The notes beneath the pieces were generated by a model. It did no database searches, was not told where the DNA came from, and saw nothing but the letters and a program-made list of their open reading frames with translations. DNA of 64,000 nt. Origin: an uncultured Roseobacter sp. Its GTDB lineage: Bacteria > Pseudomonadota > Alphaproteobacteria > Rhodobacterales > Rhodobacteraceae. Where the stretch lies: assembly GCF_947496515.1 (NCBI RefSeq), contig NZ_CANMDB010000004.1:248001-312000 (forward strand), written 5' to 3'. Position numbers and translations under genes: made by a program. Shown here one piece after another: positions 34,367 to 44,900 of this stretch. Position 1 is the stretch's first letter. The number at the start of each line of letters is the position of its first letter.

Positions 34367-35575
34367 GTGAACCGCGTCGTCATCACCGGGGCCGGGACGA
34401 TCAACGCTCTGGGCCATGACGTGCCCGGCACGCTGGCGGCCATGCGCGAAGGGGTCTGCGGCATCGGCGCGCTGGAGCTGCGCGATGTGGACCGGCTCTC
34501 CATCCAGATCGGCGGTCAGGTACGGGGGTTCGAGGCCGAAGGTCGCTACAACCGCCAGCAGATGTCGCTCTATGACCGCTTCACCCAGTTCACCCTGGCC
34601 GCGGCAAAGGAGGCGATCGACCAGTCGGGCCTGAGCTTTTCCGGCGAGCTTGCGGCGAAATCCGGCGTCGTGCTGGGCACCGCTGGCGGCGGCGTCAGCA
34701 CCTGGGACGACAACTACCGCTCCGTCTATGAGGACGGCAAGAACCGTGTGCACCCCTTCGTGGTGCCCAAGCTGATGAACAATGCCGCTGCCTGCCATGT
34801 CAGCATGGAGCACAACCTCAAGGGCCCGTCCTTCACCGTCTCGACTGCCTGCGCGTCCTCCAACCACGCCATGGCGCAGGCCTTTGCGATGGTCCGCGCG
34901 GGTATGGCCCCGGTGATGATCACCGGCGGCTCGGAATCGATGCTGTGCTTCGGGGGCGTCAAGGCCTGGGAAGGTCTGCGCGTGATGAGCCGCGATGCCT
35001 GCCGCCCGTTCTCCGCCAACCGCAACGGGATGGTGCAGGGCGAGGGGGCAGGGGTCTTCGTCTTCGAGGATTACGACCACGCCCGTGCCCGTGGCGCGCA
35101 GATCCTCTGCGAGGTGGCGGGCTTTGCCATGTCCTCGGATGCCAGCGACATCGTCATGCCCTCCAAGAACGGGGCCGCGCGGGCGATGGCGGGCGCGCTG
35201 GCCGATGCGCGCATCGACCGGTCAGAGGTGGGATACATCAATGCCCACGGCACCGGGACGGCGGCCAATGACAAGACCGAATGCGCCGCTGTTGCGGATG
35301 TCTTCGGACCGCACGCGGACAAGCTGATGATCTCCTCCACCAAATCCATGCACGGCCATCTCATCGGCGGCACAGGCGCGGTCGAGCTTCTGGCCTGCAT
35401 CATGGCCCTGCGCGACGGTGTGATCGCGCCCACCATCGGCTATGAGGAACCGGACCCGGAATGCGCGCTCGACGTGGTGCCGAATGAGGCGCGCGAGGCG
35501 GCCGTCACCGTCGCGCTGTCCAATGCCTTTGCCTTTGGCGGCATGAACGCCGTGGTGGCTCTGCGCGCGGTCTGA
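34367..35575 (+). CDS. Beta-ketoacyl-ACP synthase (FabF-like)
   Basis: A 402-residue condensing enzyme. The catalytic triad is visible: Cys162 in VSTACASSNHAMAQ, His in NAHGTGTAANDKTE and His in KSMHGHLIGGTGAVE. A GTG start at 34367 begins directly at the conserved VVITGAGTINALG strand. With the adjacent ACP it probably elongates a special acyl chain, plausibly for lipid A given lpxD, comparable in concept to the AcpXL clusters of rhizobia. Confidence 0.9.
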   Translation: MNRVVITGAGTINALGHDVPGTLAAMREGVCGIGALELRDVDRLSIQIGGQVRGFEAEGRYNRQQMSLYDRFTQFTLAAAKEAIDQSGLSFSGELAAKSGVVLGTAGGGVSTWDDNYRSVYEDGKNRVHPFVVPKLMNNAAACHVSMEHNLKGPSFTVSTACASSNHAMAQAFAMVRAGMAPVMITGGSESMLCFGGVKAWEGLRVMSRDACRPFSANRNGMVQGEGAGVFVFEDYDHARARGAQILCEVAGFAMSSDASDIVMPSKNGAARAMAGALADARIDRSEVGYINAHGTGTAANDKTECAAVADVFGPHADKLMISSTKSMHGHLIGGTGAVELLACIMALRDGVIAPTIGYEEPDPECALDVVPNEAREAAVTVALSNAFAFGGMNAVVALRAV

Positions 35576-35782
35576 CCGTCGGGCACAGGGCACCCTGCCT
35601 ATGACCTCTGCCGCCACCCGGCCCCAAGGCCGGGCAGCCCCCGACCCTCCTCGATGGAGGGGAGGGGGCTTCTCCCCGCCCAAGGGCGCGCAAAACGCGA
35701 TCACCGCCTGTCCGGTGCCGGAGGATCCGCCAGAACCGGCACGATCACCGACAGCGCGGGCATCCCAAGAAGGCGCGCTGCC

Positions 35783-36433
35783 TTACTGGTCGATCACGGA
35801 CACCACGTCATAGCTGGCGGTGAAGCCGCTCAGCGACATGGGGATGTTCACCTGCTGATCGGGCGCCATGACCGGCACGATTGTCAGCACCGCACGACCC
35901 CCGCGTTTGAAGGCGGTCACATCCGCCTCCGTCAGACCCAGCCGCGCGTAACAGCCGATCTGGTTGCAAAAGGCAAAGGGATAGCGGCGCACCGGATTTT
36001 CATCGATCCTGATCGACAACTGTGCCGCGAGCGATGTCTCCAGAGGGACGATCACCGTCGCTCCGGCCACCGCCTGCCCGCCCTCGGGCAAGCGAAAGAG
36101 CGATACCTCCGCCAGCGGTGTCTCTTCGTCATCCACCAGGAACTGGTACATCTGGCACGGATCATCACCGCTCTCCGTGCGGATGCAGCGCATGCTCCAG
36201 TCACCGAATTTCTGGCCAATGTACGTCTGACCCACCTGTGGCTCGTCGGTGACCTCTTCGCCCAGGCTCAGCCCATCGGGGACACCGGGTGCGGGCGCGT
36301 CGTCGTCCGCGGGGGCATCTGTTGCCGCGGGCGGCGTCTCGGTGCTGTCGCTCTGGGCCAGCACCGGTGCGGCGCTCAGCGCCATCAGCGCGGCAAAACT
36401 CAGGGCAAGGGAGAAAGGCGTGGGTGTCGGCAT
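35783..36433 (-). CDS. Invasion-associated locus B (IalB) family protein
   Basis: A 216-residue exported protein: signal peptide to about residue 26 (SAAPVLAQ), an acidic Ala/Pro/Asp-rich linker, then the IalB domain with FGDWSMRCIRTESGDDPCQM and CNQIGCYARLGLTE, whose paired Cys probably form disulfides. The family is widespread in alphaproteobacteria and its biochemical role is poorly defined. The 207 bases between it and the convergent ketoacyl synthase hold a G/C-rich hairpin region at about 35640-35680. Confidence 0.88.
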   Translation of the reverse strand: MPTPTPFSLALSFAALMALSAAPVLAQSDSTETPPAATDAPADDDAPAPGVPDGLSLGEEVTDEPQVGQTYIGQKFGDWSMRCIRTESGDDPCQMYQFLVDDEETPLAEVSLFRLPEGGQAVAGATVIVPLETSLAAQLSIRIDENPVRRYPFAFCNQIGCYARLGLTEADVTAFKRGGRAVLTIVPVMAPDQQVNIPMSLSGFTASYDVVSVIDQ

Positions 36434-36808
36434 GATCGCTCCGTTCGCTGGACTTTCCCCGCTCTAGCATGGGTCTGCGCGACTGTCAGGCCCAGTCGGC
36501 GGGAAACCCACATGGCATGCCATCATTTTTGGGAGAGCGGGGATTCTGCAAGGAGCGGGCATTTCCGGCCCCGCAAGCTCTTCGGGCAATGCGCGCGTCA
36601 GACAAAGGCTGCCCACCCGTCGACCGCATCCAAGGCCCTGACATAAGAAAGGGATGCACAAGGCATCCCCTTCCGGTATTTTTTTCTCCCCGTCGGACTG
36701 GCCGACTTATTGCGACGTACGCTACGAAACGGCATGCGCCGCGTCAACAGCAAACTCGTCCTTCGCGTACTACGGTAAACACATCCCGCAAGGGTTGAGT
36801 GGGCAAGG

Positions 36809-36840
36809 AAAAAAGGCCGTACCGACGAACGGCACGGCCA
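36809..36840 (-). terminator. Rho-independent terminator, minus strand
   Basis: On the minus strand GGCCGT pairs with ACGGCC (plus-strand positions 36834-36839 and 36815-36820), with extra G/C pairs inside the loop, followed by six T's. No protein gene lies directly upstream on that strand. Confidence 0.75.
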
Positions 36841-36905
36841 GTCAAACAGGGAGGATGTCCGAACCGGAAAGGACATGAAATCTGGTCCGAACAACTTCAC
36901 TATGG
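36809..36905 (-). ncRNA. Candidate small RNA on the minus strand
   Basis: Reading the minus strand from about 36905, there is a small hairpin TGTCC...GGACA, a CATCCTCCCTG single-stranded stretch and then the terminator at 36809-36840. No gene on this strand starts between the divergent DUF853 promoter and the terminator, so a terminated non-coding transcript is the most economical reading. The 5' end and promoter are not defined. Confidence 0.35.
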
Positions 36906-36966
36906 CGCTTAAAGGTTAACATCCTATGGTCGGCGCAGGAGATTGGACCAAAAAGGGAGCAGGCGC

Positions 36967-38511
36967 ATGACATCGGGCATCTTCATCGGCGGCGGGGGCG
37001 CGGGTTACGGCACCCAGCAGTTTCTCGATCTGGGCTACGCCAACCGCCACGGTCTGATCGCGGGAGCCACCGGCACCGGCAAGACCGTGACCCTGCAGAT
37101 CCTGGCCGAGGGTTTTTCCGCCGCAGGTGTCCCGGTGTTCCTCTCCGATGTCAAAGGGGATCTCTCGGGCCTCGCCAAATCCGGCAGTGCCGGGCACAAG
37201 CTCCACGGCCCCTTTACCGAGCGTGCAGGCACCATCGGGTTTTCCGACTTCGCCTACGCCGCCTTTCCGGTCACCTTCTGGGATCTCTTCGGGGATCAGG
37301 GCCATCCCGTGCGCACCACGGTCTCCGAGATGGGGCCGCTCCTGCTCGCCCGTCTGCTGGAGCTGACAGAGGCGCAGGAGGGGATCCTCAACATCGCCTT
37401 TCGCGTCGCCGACGAGGATGCGCTGCCGCTGCTCGATCTGAAGGATCTGCAATCCCTGCTGGTCTGGATCGGCGAGAATGCGCGCGATCTGTCCCTGCGC
37501 TACGGCAATGTCTCCTCAGCCTCCATCGGCGCCATCCAGCGCCGGTTGCTGGTGCTGGAGAACCAGGGCGGGGCAGGGCTCTTTGGTGAGCCCGCGCTGG
37601 CGCTCAGCGATCTCATGCGCGTGGATGCTGATGGCCGCGGCCGCATCAACATCCTGGCCGCCGACAAGCTGATGGGCGCGCCCGGGCTCTACGCCACCTT
37701 TCTGCTCTGGCTGCTGTCGGAGCTTTTCGAGGAGCTGCCCGAGGTGGGCGATCCCGACAAACCCAAGCTGGTCTTCTTCTTCGACGAAGCACACCTGCTC
37801 TTTGACGACGCCCCCAAGGCGCTGGTGGACAAGGTCGAGCAGGTCGCGCGCCTGATCCGCTCCAAGGGCGTTGGCGTCTACTTCATCACCCAGAACCCGG
37901 CGGATGTGCCCGAAGACATCCTCGGCCAGCTCGGCAACCGCATCCAGCACGCGCTGCGCGCCTTCACTGCCAAGGACCGCAAGGAGCTGCGTCTGGCCGC
38001 CGAAACCTACCGAGAGAACCCCGCCTTCGACACCGAAGAGGCCATTCGCGCCGTCGGTGTGGGCGAAGCGGTGACCTCGATGCTGCAGCGCAAGGGCGTG
38101 CCGGGCGTGGTCGAACGCACACTCATTCGGCCCCCGTCCTCGCAACTGGGGCCGATCACCAAGGCCGAACGCGCGGCGGTGCTCGCGGCCTCCGACATGG
38201 GCGGCAAATACGACACGCCAGTGGACCGCCAGTCCGCCTACGAGATCCTGCAACAGCGCAGCCAGCAGGCCGCGGCGGAGGCCGAAAAAGCCGAAGAGCA
38301 GGCCGAGGAAACCTCCGCCCAGGCCCGCGAGTTCAACGCCGCCCGCCGCTACTCCGGCAGCCGCGTCCCCCGCTCGTCGGCCCGCAGTTCGCGTCGTCAG
38401 AGCAAAACCCTGGGCGGCGCGCTGGCCGGTGCCGTGATCAAGGAGCTTTCCGGCACCACCGGCCGCCGCCTCGTCCGCGGCATCCTGGGCGGGTTGTTCA
38501 AGGGGCGGTGA
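36967..38511 (+). CDS. DUF853 (YjgR/HerA-like) ATPase
   Basis: A 514-residue FtsK/HerA-type ATPase. Walker A is [19 protein letters not shown], Walker B is [14 protein letters not shown], and [20 protein letters not shown] is the sensor region of the family. A long Ala/Glu-rich coiled coil (about residues 420-450) leads to a basic C-terminus. ATG 36967 has GGGAG six bases upstream. The cellular role is not established; a DNA or protein translocase is assumed from the fold. Confidence 0.88.
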   Translation: MTSGIFIGGGGAGYGTQQFLDLGYANRHGLIAGATGTGKTVTLQILAEGFSAAGVPVFLSDVKGDLSGLAKSGSAGHKLHGPFTERAGTIGFSDFAYAAFPVTFWDLFGDQGHPVRTTVSEMGPLLLARLLELTEAQEGILNIAFRVADEDALPLLDLKDLQSLLVWIGENARDLSLRYGNVSSASIGAIQRRLLVLENQGGAGLFGEPALALSDLMRVDADGRGRINILAADKLMGAPGLYATFLLWLLSELFEELPEVGDPDKPKLVFFFDEAHLLFDDAPKALVDKVEQVARLIRSKGVGVYFITQNPADVPEDILGQLGNRIQHALRAFTAKDRKELRLAAETYRENPAFDTEEAIRAVGVGEAVTSMLQRKGVPGVVERTLIRPPSSQLGPITKAERAAVLAASDMGGKYDTPVDRQSAYEILQQRSQQAAAEAEKAEEQAEETSAQAREFNAARRYSGSRVPRSSARSSRRQSKTLGGALAGAVIKELSGTTGRRLVRGILGGLFKGR

Positions 38512-38765
38512 ACGGGCGGTTGTCCGGCGACCGGCGGCAACGAACCCGAACTGCCCCGACCGCTGCGCCATTGCCGTTGCTTCAGATCTCCCCGAAAAAC
38601 GCTGGATAGCCGTCATCTTCCGCGCCGCGACAGACCGACGCGGGACGCATCAGCCAGCGTGATCATCCCTTTCATTCTCCCTACGTTGCGGAGATCCCTC
38701 GGAGCCCGATCAAGAACGTGACCCCCGGTCCGCGAGACGATCCCGGCGACGCTTGCATAGGTGCG

Positions 38766-39302
38766 TCAATTGCCGGACATCATCCGGCGCAGCGTCGTGT
38801 CACGATCAATGAAATGGTGCTTGAGGGCCGCCCCGACGTGCAGCACCACCACCGCGACCAGAAGATACCCGACATAGGTGTGTAACGCCGATGCGACAGA
38901 CACGATCCACGAAATCTCGGATTGCGCCGGAATCTCGAACCAGCCGAAAACCGAAACCGGATTGCCCCGAAAGACTGTAAAGACGATGCCGGACGCTGGC
39001 ATGATCACAATCCCGGCGAGCAGCGACCAATGGACGGCCTTTGCACCCCGTAGCTGCCAGTCAGGCATGGCGGCAACGGGGGCAGGAAACCCCTGACCCA
39101 AACGCCATCCGACCCGCCAAATACCAAAGGTCAACACGAGCACGCCGATTGATCGATGGATACCAACGAGCGGTCGCTTGGCTTCGCGCTCAAGCCCCCC
39201 GAATTCGAGGTATAGACCGAATCCGAGCATACCGATCATGGCGATGGCGACGATCCAGTGATTGAAACGCGAAACAGAACTGTACTCTTTTGTCTCTGGC
39301 AC
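38766..39302 (-). CDS. Cytochrome b561
   Basis: A 178-residue di-haem membrane cytochrome with four helices and haem-ligand histidines in RFNHWIVA, VGIHRSIGV, VHWSLL and VVVLHVGAALKHHF. It moves electrons from the quinone pool or another donor. A GTG start at 39302 is favoured: AAGGGA lies eight bases upstream and the gene then begins just after the preceding frame. A TTG at 39329 is the alternative. The 254 bases between it and the DUF853 gene hold nothing I recognise. Confidence 0.88.
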   Translation of the reverse strand: MPETKEYSSVSRFNHWIVAIAMIGMLGFGLYLEFGGLEREAKRPLVGIHRSIGVLVLTFGIWRVGWRLGQGFPAPVAAMPDWQLRGAKAVHWSLLAGIVIMPASGIVFTVFRGNPVSVFGWFEIPAQSEISWIVSVASALHTYVGYLLVAVVVLHVGAALKHHFIDRDTTLRRMMSGN

Positions 39303-39316
39303 TTTCAGGATCCCTT

Positions 39317-39976
39317 CTATGCGCGCCAACGGGGCGGTGCGCTGGCGTCACACCCCTCTTTCGGGTCTGTCACCCCGCAACCCGACTGCGCCCCCGGACC
39401 GGGCAACATCGCGTTTGGGCCAGCGTCGTTTGCGTGACCATGATACACCCCGCAGGCATCGGCGTGCCCACAGCAGTCATCCAACCCGACAGGTGTGGCG
39501 CCATCGGGCAGTCGCTGCTCCGGGATCGGATACTCATCCATCCAGATCCCAACCTCAGCGCCTTCCCCCGTGTCGATCTTCCTGGCGGTCCTGAACAGGC
39601 GATCGGTCACCGCACGGCAGTGATCCCCGACATGCGGGTTTCCATGTCTGCCGCACTCATCGAAAGGCGCCATGGTGTAAGCCTTGAGGATGGCATTCAC
39701 CGGCCTCATCCCCTCATCAAACCCAATGCCGCCTCTTTCCGCGGTGTCTTGCGTCGGTTGAGGATACCTGGGACCGGTCACACGGATCCGAGGCTCCGCT
39801 TTCACCGTCACGCTGAAACCGGGTGTCTTCATGCCGTCTGTCACAGCGCGCCCAATCCCCGCCGGAGGCGACATGATCTGCGCGCCCGTCAGAAACGTCT
39901 CGACTTTTTGAAGCCGGTTGCGCGCGTGCGCTGGCGGTTCCACCACCAGACAACCACGCTGCATGCTTTTTGCCAT
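39317..39976 (-). CDS. Hypothetical protein upstream of cytochrome b561
   Basis: A 219-codon frame ending 14 bases before the b561 start. It has a natural mix of acidic and hydrophobic residues (GIWMDEYPIPEQRLPDG) and a Cys/His cluster (DDCCGHADACGVYHGHA) that might bind metal. The start is weak: ATG 39976 has no clear ribosome-binding site, and GTG 39988 is possible. I do not recognise the family. The antisense frame over the same bases is Arg/His-rich and looks like its shadow. Confidence 0.42.
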   Translation of the reverse strand: MAKSMQRGCLVVEPPAHARNRLQKVETFLTGAQIMSPPAGIGRAVTDGMKTPGFSVTVKAEPRIRVTGPRYPQPTQDTAERGGIGFDEGMRPVNAILKAYTMAPFDECGRHGNPHVGDHCRAVTDRLFRTARKIDTGEGAEVGIWMDEYPIPEQRLPDGATPVGLDDCCGHADACGVYHGHANDAGPNAMLPGPGAQSGCGVTDPKEGCDASAPPRWRA

Positions 39977-40011
39977 GCGCACTATCACGAAACCTCACCT
40001 CAGACCGCAAG

Positions 40012-40051
40012 TTGATCTCGATTCGTAGTTAGTATACTAACTGTTAGTATG
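40012..40051 (+). promoter_or_regulatory. marR promoter and palindromic operator overlapping the start codon
   Basis: A perfect 16-bp palindrome, AGTTAGTATACTAACT, lies at 40027-40042 and contains a -10-like TATACT (40033-40038); TTGATC (40012-40017) is a candidate -35 with 15-base spacing. A third half-site, TTAGTATG (40044-40051), includes the ATG of the MarR gene. The arrangement predicts autorepression and a transcript starting at or very near the ATG. Confidence 0.65.
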
Positions 40052-40540
40052 TTGCGTAAATCTCTTAAACTCCACGCCCTGTTGCATTCCGCTGATTTGA
40101 TCGAACAGCACCTGCGGATCGAACTTGAACCGCTGGGGCTGCGGCCTCGGCAAGCCCGCCTTCTCGACGCGCTCGATCACGCAGGCACAAGCAGCCAGGT
40201 CGATCTCGCGCGGGCATTCGATGTGTCGCCAGCCAGCATGAGCACGATGACGCAGCGGCTGGTGCAGGGCGGCTATGTCCTGCGCACCGTGGATCCTGAT
40301 GAGCGTCGAACCAATACGCTGGAATTGACCGAAAAAGGCCGCGCTCTCCTGTCTGACGTGCGCAAGGCCTGGCGGAACGTGGACAGGATCATTGAAAACG
40401 CAATCGGGGCGGAGAATGCGGGGCAACTGGCGTCGCTGGCTTTCGGCTTGCGTGACGCCTTGGGTGGACGGCCACCGGCCAAAGCTCTGAAAGCAGGCAA
40501 ACCGCATAAAGCCGATGTGGATAACCGACGCCGAACCTGA
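40049..40540 (+). CDS. MarR-family transcription regulator
   Basis: A 163-residue winged-helix regulator: LRPRQARLLDALDHAGTSSQ, the recognition region VSPASMSTMTQRLVQGGYV and the wing TVDPDERRTNTLELTEKG. No Shine-Dalgarno sequence precedes ATG 40049, which fits a leaderless mRNA. It lies 87 bases before the RND efflux genes and 72 bases from the divergent hypothetical/b561 genes. Control of the efflux genes by an amphipathic ligand is the likely role. Confidence 0.9.
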   Translation: MLRKSLKLHALLHSADLIEQHLRIELEPLGLRPRQARLLDALDHAGTSSQVDLARAFDVSPASMSTMTQRLVQGGYVLRTVDPDERRTNTLELTEKGRALLSDVRKAWRNVDRIIENAIGAENAGQLASLAFGLRDALGGRPPAKALKAGKPHKADVDNRRRT

Positions 40541-40627
40541 CCCCGCGAAAATAGTTCAGAAATTTTCGACGGAAATCAGGCGGCGCATCGTGCAACGACC
40601 ACGGGTCCAGACGCTGGGGAAGTCGCT

Positions 40628-41917
40628 ATGAAAACGCCGGTCACCATCATTCTTGCTGTCATCCTCGTCGCGGGGACCTACGCGGTGACCTTCGGGGCAC
40701 CCGGCACGGTCCTGTCCTTGCTGCCACAGGAGCAATCGGCAGAGCCCGCGGACACCGACGCGCCGGGACAGCACGCACAACCGTCCCTCCGCCAGCGGCC
40801 CGGCAGGGGGGGACGGCAGAACGGCACGGCCACCCTCGTGGTAACCCAAACACTTGAACTGGCGCCTCACAAGCGTGTTTTACGCGCGATCGGCAGTGGG
40901 GTCGCCGCGCGCAGCGTAGATGTCACAGCGGATGTGTCGGGCATGATCACCGATATGCGGATCAGCCCCAACGACCGGGTCAAGGTGGGTGATATCCTGT
41001 TCCAGCTCGATGACAGAACAGAACGGTTGAACGTCGAAATGGCGCAGGCGGAACTTGATCAGGCGTCCCAGGCGCTGCAACGGTATCGCAGCCTGGCGAG
41101 CAGCTCGGCCGTGTCGGCGGTGAACCTTGCGGACGCGGAGATTGCTCAACGTCTGGCAGAGGCAAATCATGGGCTTGCGCAAGTGGCGCTGGAGGAACGT
41201 GCAGTGCGTGCGCCCATCGCCGGGCAGGTCGGGCTCAGCACGCTCGACATCGGGGACCGGATCGACACAGGCGACATGTTGATCACCATCGATGCGCTCG
41301 ACGACCTGCTGGTCGAATTCGAGCTGCCAGAACGCGCCATCGGTTTGCTCGACCTGGGCCGCAGTATCCGCGCCAGCACCCCCGTTTATGTGGGCGAGGT
41401 CTTTGCGGGCCGCGTCGTCGCCTATGACAGCCGTCTCGACAGTGTCACGCGCAGCGTCACGGTTCAGGCGTTGATCGACAACAGCGATCGCAGGCTTTGG
41501 TCAGGCATGACGTTTTCCGTGCGGCTAGAGGATCAGACCGATCCGCGGCCCGTCGTCCCCGCGACCGCCGTCACCTGGACGCGGGAGGGGGCCGGGGTGT
41601 GGATTGTGGACAAGGGAACGGCCTCACGCGTACCGGTCACGATACTTTACCGGCAGGGTGATCGCATCTGGCTTGACGCCGACCTTGCCGCAAAGGTCGA
41701 CATCGTGACCGAGGGCGCACAGAAACTGCGCCAAGGTGCAACGGTCCGCAGCCTCGGGACGCGTCCCGAGGATCCGGGGCGAGGAGAGAGGCCAGAGCCT
41801 GCGCCCGCGGTGGTATCTGAAAATCCCTCAACCGATCCGTCACGCCAGCCTGCCGCAGCCGCAGGACCGCAGACTGGAACAGGCAGCCCGCAGCCCGCCA
41901 GCGAGGACCCGGCATGA
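40628..41917 (+). CDS. RND efflux periplasmic adaptor (HlyD/MFP family)
   Basis: A 429-residue adaptor with an N-terminal signal anchor (about 5-27), an unstructured Pro/Gln/Arg-rich segment, a lipoyl half-motif (SGMITDMRISPNDRVKVGD), a helical hairpin (about 135-180), the second lipoyl half (RAPIAGQVGLSTLDIGDRI) and beta-barrel/membrane-proximal domains. A Pro/Ala/Glu-rich tail of about 45 residues is unusual. It overlaps the pump gene by four bases (ATGA). Confidence 0.9.
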   Translation: MKTPVTIILAVILVAGTYAVTFGAPGTVLSLLPQEQSAEPADTDAPGQHAQPSLRQRPGRGGRQNGTATLVVTQTLELAPHKRVLRAIGSGVAARSVDVTADVSGMITDMRISPNDRVKVGDILFQLDDRTERLNVEMAQAELDQASQALQRYRSLASSSAVSAVNLADAEIAQRLAEANHGLAQVALEERAVRAPIAGQVGLSTLDIGDRIDTGDMLITIDALDDLLVEFELPERAIGLLDLGRSIRASTPVYVGEVFAGRVVAYDSRLDSVTRSVTVQALIDNSDRRLWSGMTFSVRLEDQTDPRPVVPATAVTWTREGAGVWIVDKGTASRVPVTILYRQGDRIWLDADLAAKVDIVTEGAQKLRQGATVRSLGTRPEDPGRGERPEPAPAVVSENPSTDPSRQPAAAAGPQTGTGSPQPASEDPA

Positions 41918-44900
41918 ACGACAGCAGGCTCCACCGCATGGGCCGCTCGGGCCTCGCGGATCTGATTGTCTCCCGTCCCATTCTGGGGATTGTCCTGAAC
42001 CTTCTGATCCTGATCGCCGGACTGGCGGCGCTGCTCAACGTCGATGTGCGCGAGATGCCGGACGTGAACCGGCCTGTCCTGTCTGTCCGCACCGAATTCG
42101 AGGGTGCTGTGCCCTCGACCGTGGACACCGAGGTGACACAGGTGCTCGAAGACGCGCTGAGTGCACTTGATGGCGTGGCCTATATCGAATCGCGCTCGTC
42201 GACCGGCGAAAGCCGCATCACACTGGATCTGTCCGAAGGCACCAATATCGACATCGCCGCCAGCGAGGCGCGCGAAATTGTCTCCGATACCGCGCGTCAG
42301 CTTCCCGAGGACATCGAGGATCCGGTCGTATCCAAGAGCGATACGGGATCGGACGCCATTATCCGGCTTGCCCTGCAGGGTGATGCCACGCTGGATGAGC
42401 TGACCCAGCTTGCGGAGGGACCGATCTACGATCGCCTCTCCTTGATTGATGGCATCGCCGAGGTAACGACACGAGGCGACCGGGCCGATGAATTCCGGAT
42501 CACGCTCAATGTCCCCTCCTTGCTGAGCCGCGGCCTGACCATCTTCGATGTTGCCGACGCCCTGGGCAATTTGCGCGATGACACGCCGCTGGGATCATTG
42601 GAATCGGAGAACCAGACCCTGGCACTTCGGGTCGGCCACCCGGAGGTAACGGTTAAGACAATCGGCAGTATCCCGATCAATGAGACCGCCCGCGTTTCGG
42701 ATGTGGCCTACGTGCAAAAGGCCGCCGAGGACAGCGAGGTCTTTGTCCGGGTGAACGGACAAACCGGCGTCGGCCTTGAAATCACCCGACAGTCCGAAGG
42801 CAATACGCTGACCATCTCGCGCGAGGTGCGCGCTGCTGTCCAAGAGTTGCAATCAGCCCTGCCGGAGGGTGTCGCACTTTTCATAACCACCGATGACGGG
42901 GTTTTTATCGAGGGGTCGATGACCGAGGTGACCAAATCGATCCTGTTGGCCACGCTGATCGTGATTGTGGTGATCCTGGGTTTTCTGCGCTCGCCGCGGG
43001 CCACGCTGATCCCGGCGGTCACGATCCCGGTCGCACTGGTCGGGTCAGTGGCGGCGATCTGGATGGTGGGCTTTTCCGTCAACACGATTACGCTGCTCGC
43101 CTTTGTTCTGGCGACCGGCATGGTGGTCGATGACGCCATCGTGGTGGTCGAGAACATCGCACGCAAACGCACCTCCGGGATGGGCAAGGCGGCGGCCGCC
43201 GCCGCGGGCACCAACGAGGTCTTCTTTGCCGTCATTTCGACCACCGCAACGCTGGCAGCGGTGTTTATCCCGATATCGTTCCTGCCGGGTCAGGCAGGCG
43301 GTGTATTTTCCGAGTTCGGGTTCGTGCTGGCCTTCTGCGTGACGCTCTCCTCGATCACGGCATTGACGCTGACACCGGTGCTGGCGTCGATGCTGGACCC
43401 CGGCAAACCAAGGACCCCCGACGCGGGCAGGACGACCCCGCTGTCCGGGCCGGGATGGCTGGCGCGTGCCTTTGATGCGGTGATGGACTGGTCGCTCCGA
43501 AACCCGGTCATTGTGCTGGCGACCGCCGTTTGCTTTGCCATCATCGCTGTCGGCGGGGCCCGCACATTGACCTCCGAGATCACGCCCGATGAGGATCGGG
43601 GTGTTTTCCTGATCCAGGCGCGCGGTGCCAGCGATACGACGACGGACTACCTGGAGACACAGGTGACCCAGATCGAGGCCATTCTGGCCCCTCTGCGCGA
43701 AAGGGGCGATATCACCAGTGTTCTCAGCATCGTGGGCGTCGGAGGCGGGACCAACGCCTTTATCGTGGCCCGCCTTCCCGACTGGGCGGACCGCGATCGC
43801 ACGCAGCAGGACATCGCAGCCGAGGTCAACGCAGATCTTGCCGCGGTGCCGGGCGTTCAGATATCCACCCGGTCGCCCAACAGCCTGAACATTCGCGGCG
43901 CCGGACGGGGTCTGACATTCGCCGTGACAGGCAGAAATCTGGATGACGTCACATCGGTCGCGGACCAGTTGATTGCGGCCATGGAACAGGATGCCAGCTT
44001 TATCAATCCGCAACTCAGCAACACCTCGGTTCAGGCTCAGCTCGAACTGCGGGTCGATGACGAGATGGCGGGCCTCTTCGGGCTCACAACCTCCGAAATC
44101 GCCGAGACGATCAGCGCCTTCGTCCAAGGAGAGGTCGCTGTCAGCGTCTTCCAGAACGACATTGAAACCGATGTGACACTCTACCCCGGAGGACCGCCGA
44201 TCGACGACCCCTCCGATCTTGAATCGCTCTTCATGCGCATGGATGACGGTCAATATGTACCGCTGTCGGCACTTGCCACGCTGAACCACATCGTCAGCCC
44301 CTCCGAGATTGAACGCCAGGCGGGGGCGCTGGCCGTGTCGGTTCAGGCCAACCTGGCGGACGGCGTCGATCTGGGCAGTTCGATGACAGCGCTCGACCTG
44401 ATCGCCACCGAGATACTGCCCGACGGCGTCTCAGTCGTTTTCACCGGCGAGGCCGCGACGCTGGTCGGTGGTCAGTCAGCCATCTACGTTATTCTCGCTG
44501 CCGCCCTTCTGGTGGTGTTTCTGGTCCTGTCCGCGCAGTTTGAGAGCTTCGTCAGCGCCATTGTCATCCTGCTCACGGTGCCATTCGGGCTCGCGGCGGC
44601 GGTGCTGGCGATTTCGCTGACCGGCGGGTCGCTCAACTACTACAGTCAGATCGGGTTGGTGATGCTGATCGGGGTGATGTCCAAGAACGGCATTTTGATC
44701 GTTGAGTTTGCCAACCAGCTGCGCGCAGATGGTCAGGACATCGATAGCGCCATCCGCGATGCGCTGCGGCTTCGCATCCGCCCCGTGATGATGACGATGG
44801 TGTCCACCGTCTTTGGCGGGCTTCCCCTCTTGCTGACCTCCGGTGCAGGCGCCGAAGCGCGGATCGCCGTGGGCTGGGTGATCATCGGTGGTCTGGGCTT

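Larger units (their letters stand above)
36434..36966. other. Intergenic region with hairpins and possible small RNA
   Basis: No credible protein gene lies in these 533 bases. It contains a hairpin GGGATGC (36651-36657) with GCATCCC (36663-36669), followed on the plus strand after eleven bases by a run of seven T's, and a strong minus-strand terminator at 36809-36840. The latter suggests a short minus-strand transcript starting in the divergent region upstream of the DUF853 gene. Confidence 0.5.

Noticed and set aside
36598-36900. 100-codon minus-strand frame in the DUF853 upstream region
   Set aside because: It would be translated through the terminator hairpin at 36809-36840 and its composition is Arg/Ser-rich without family likeness.
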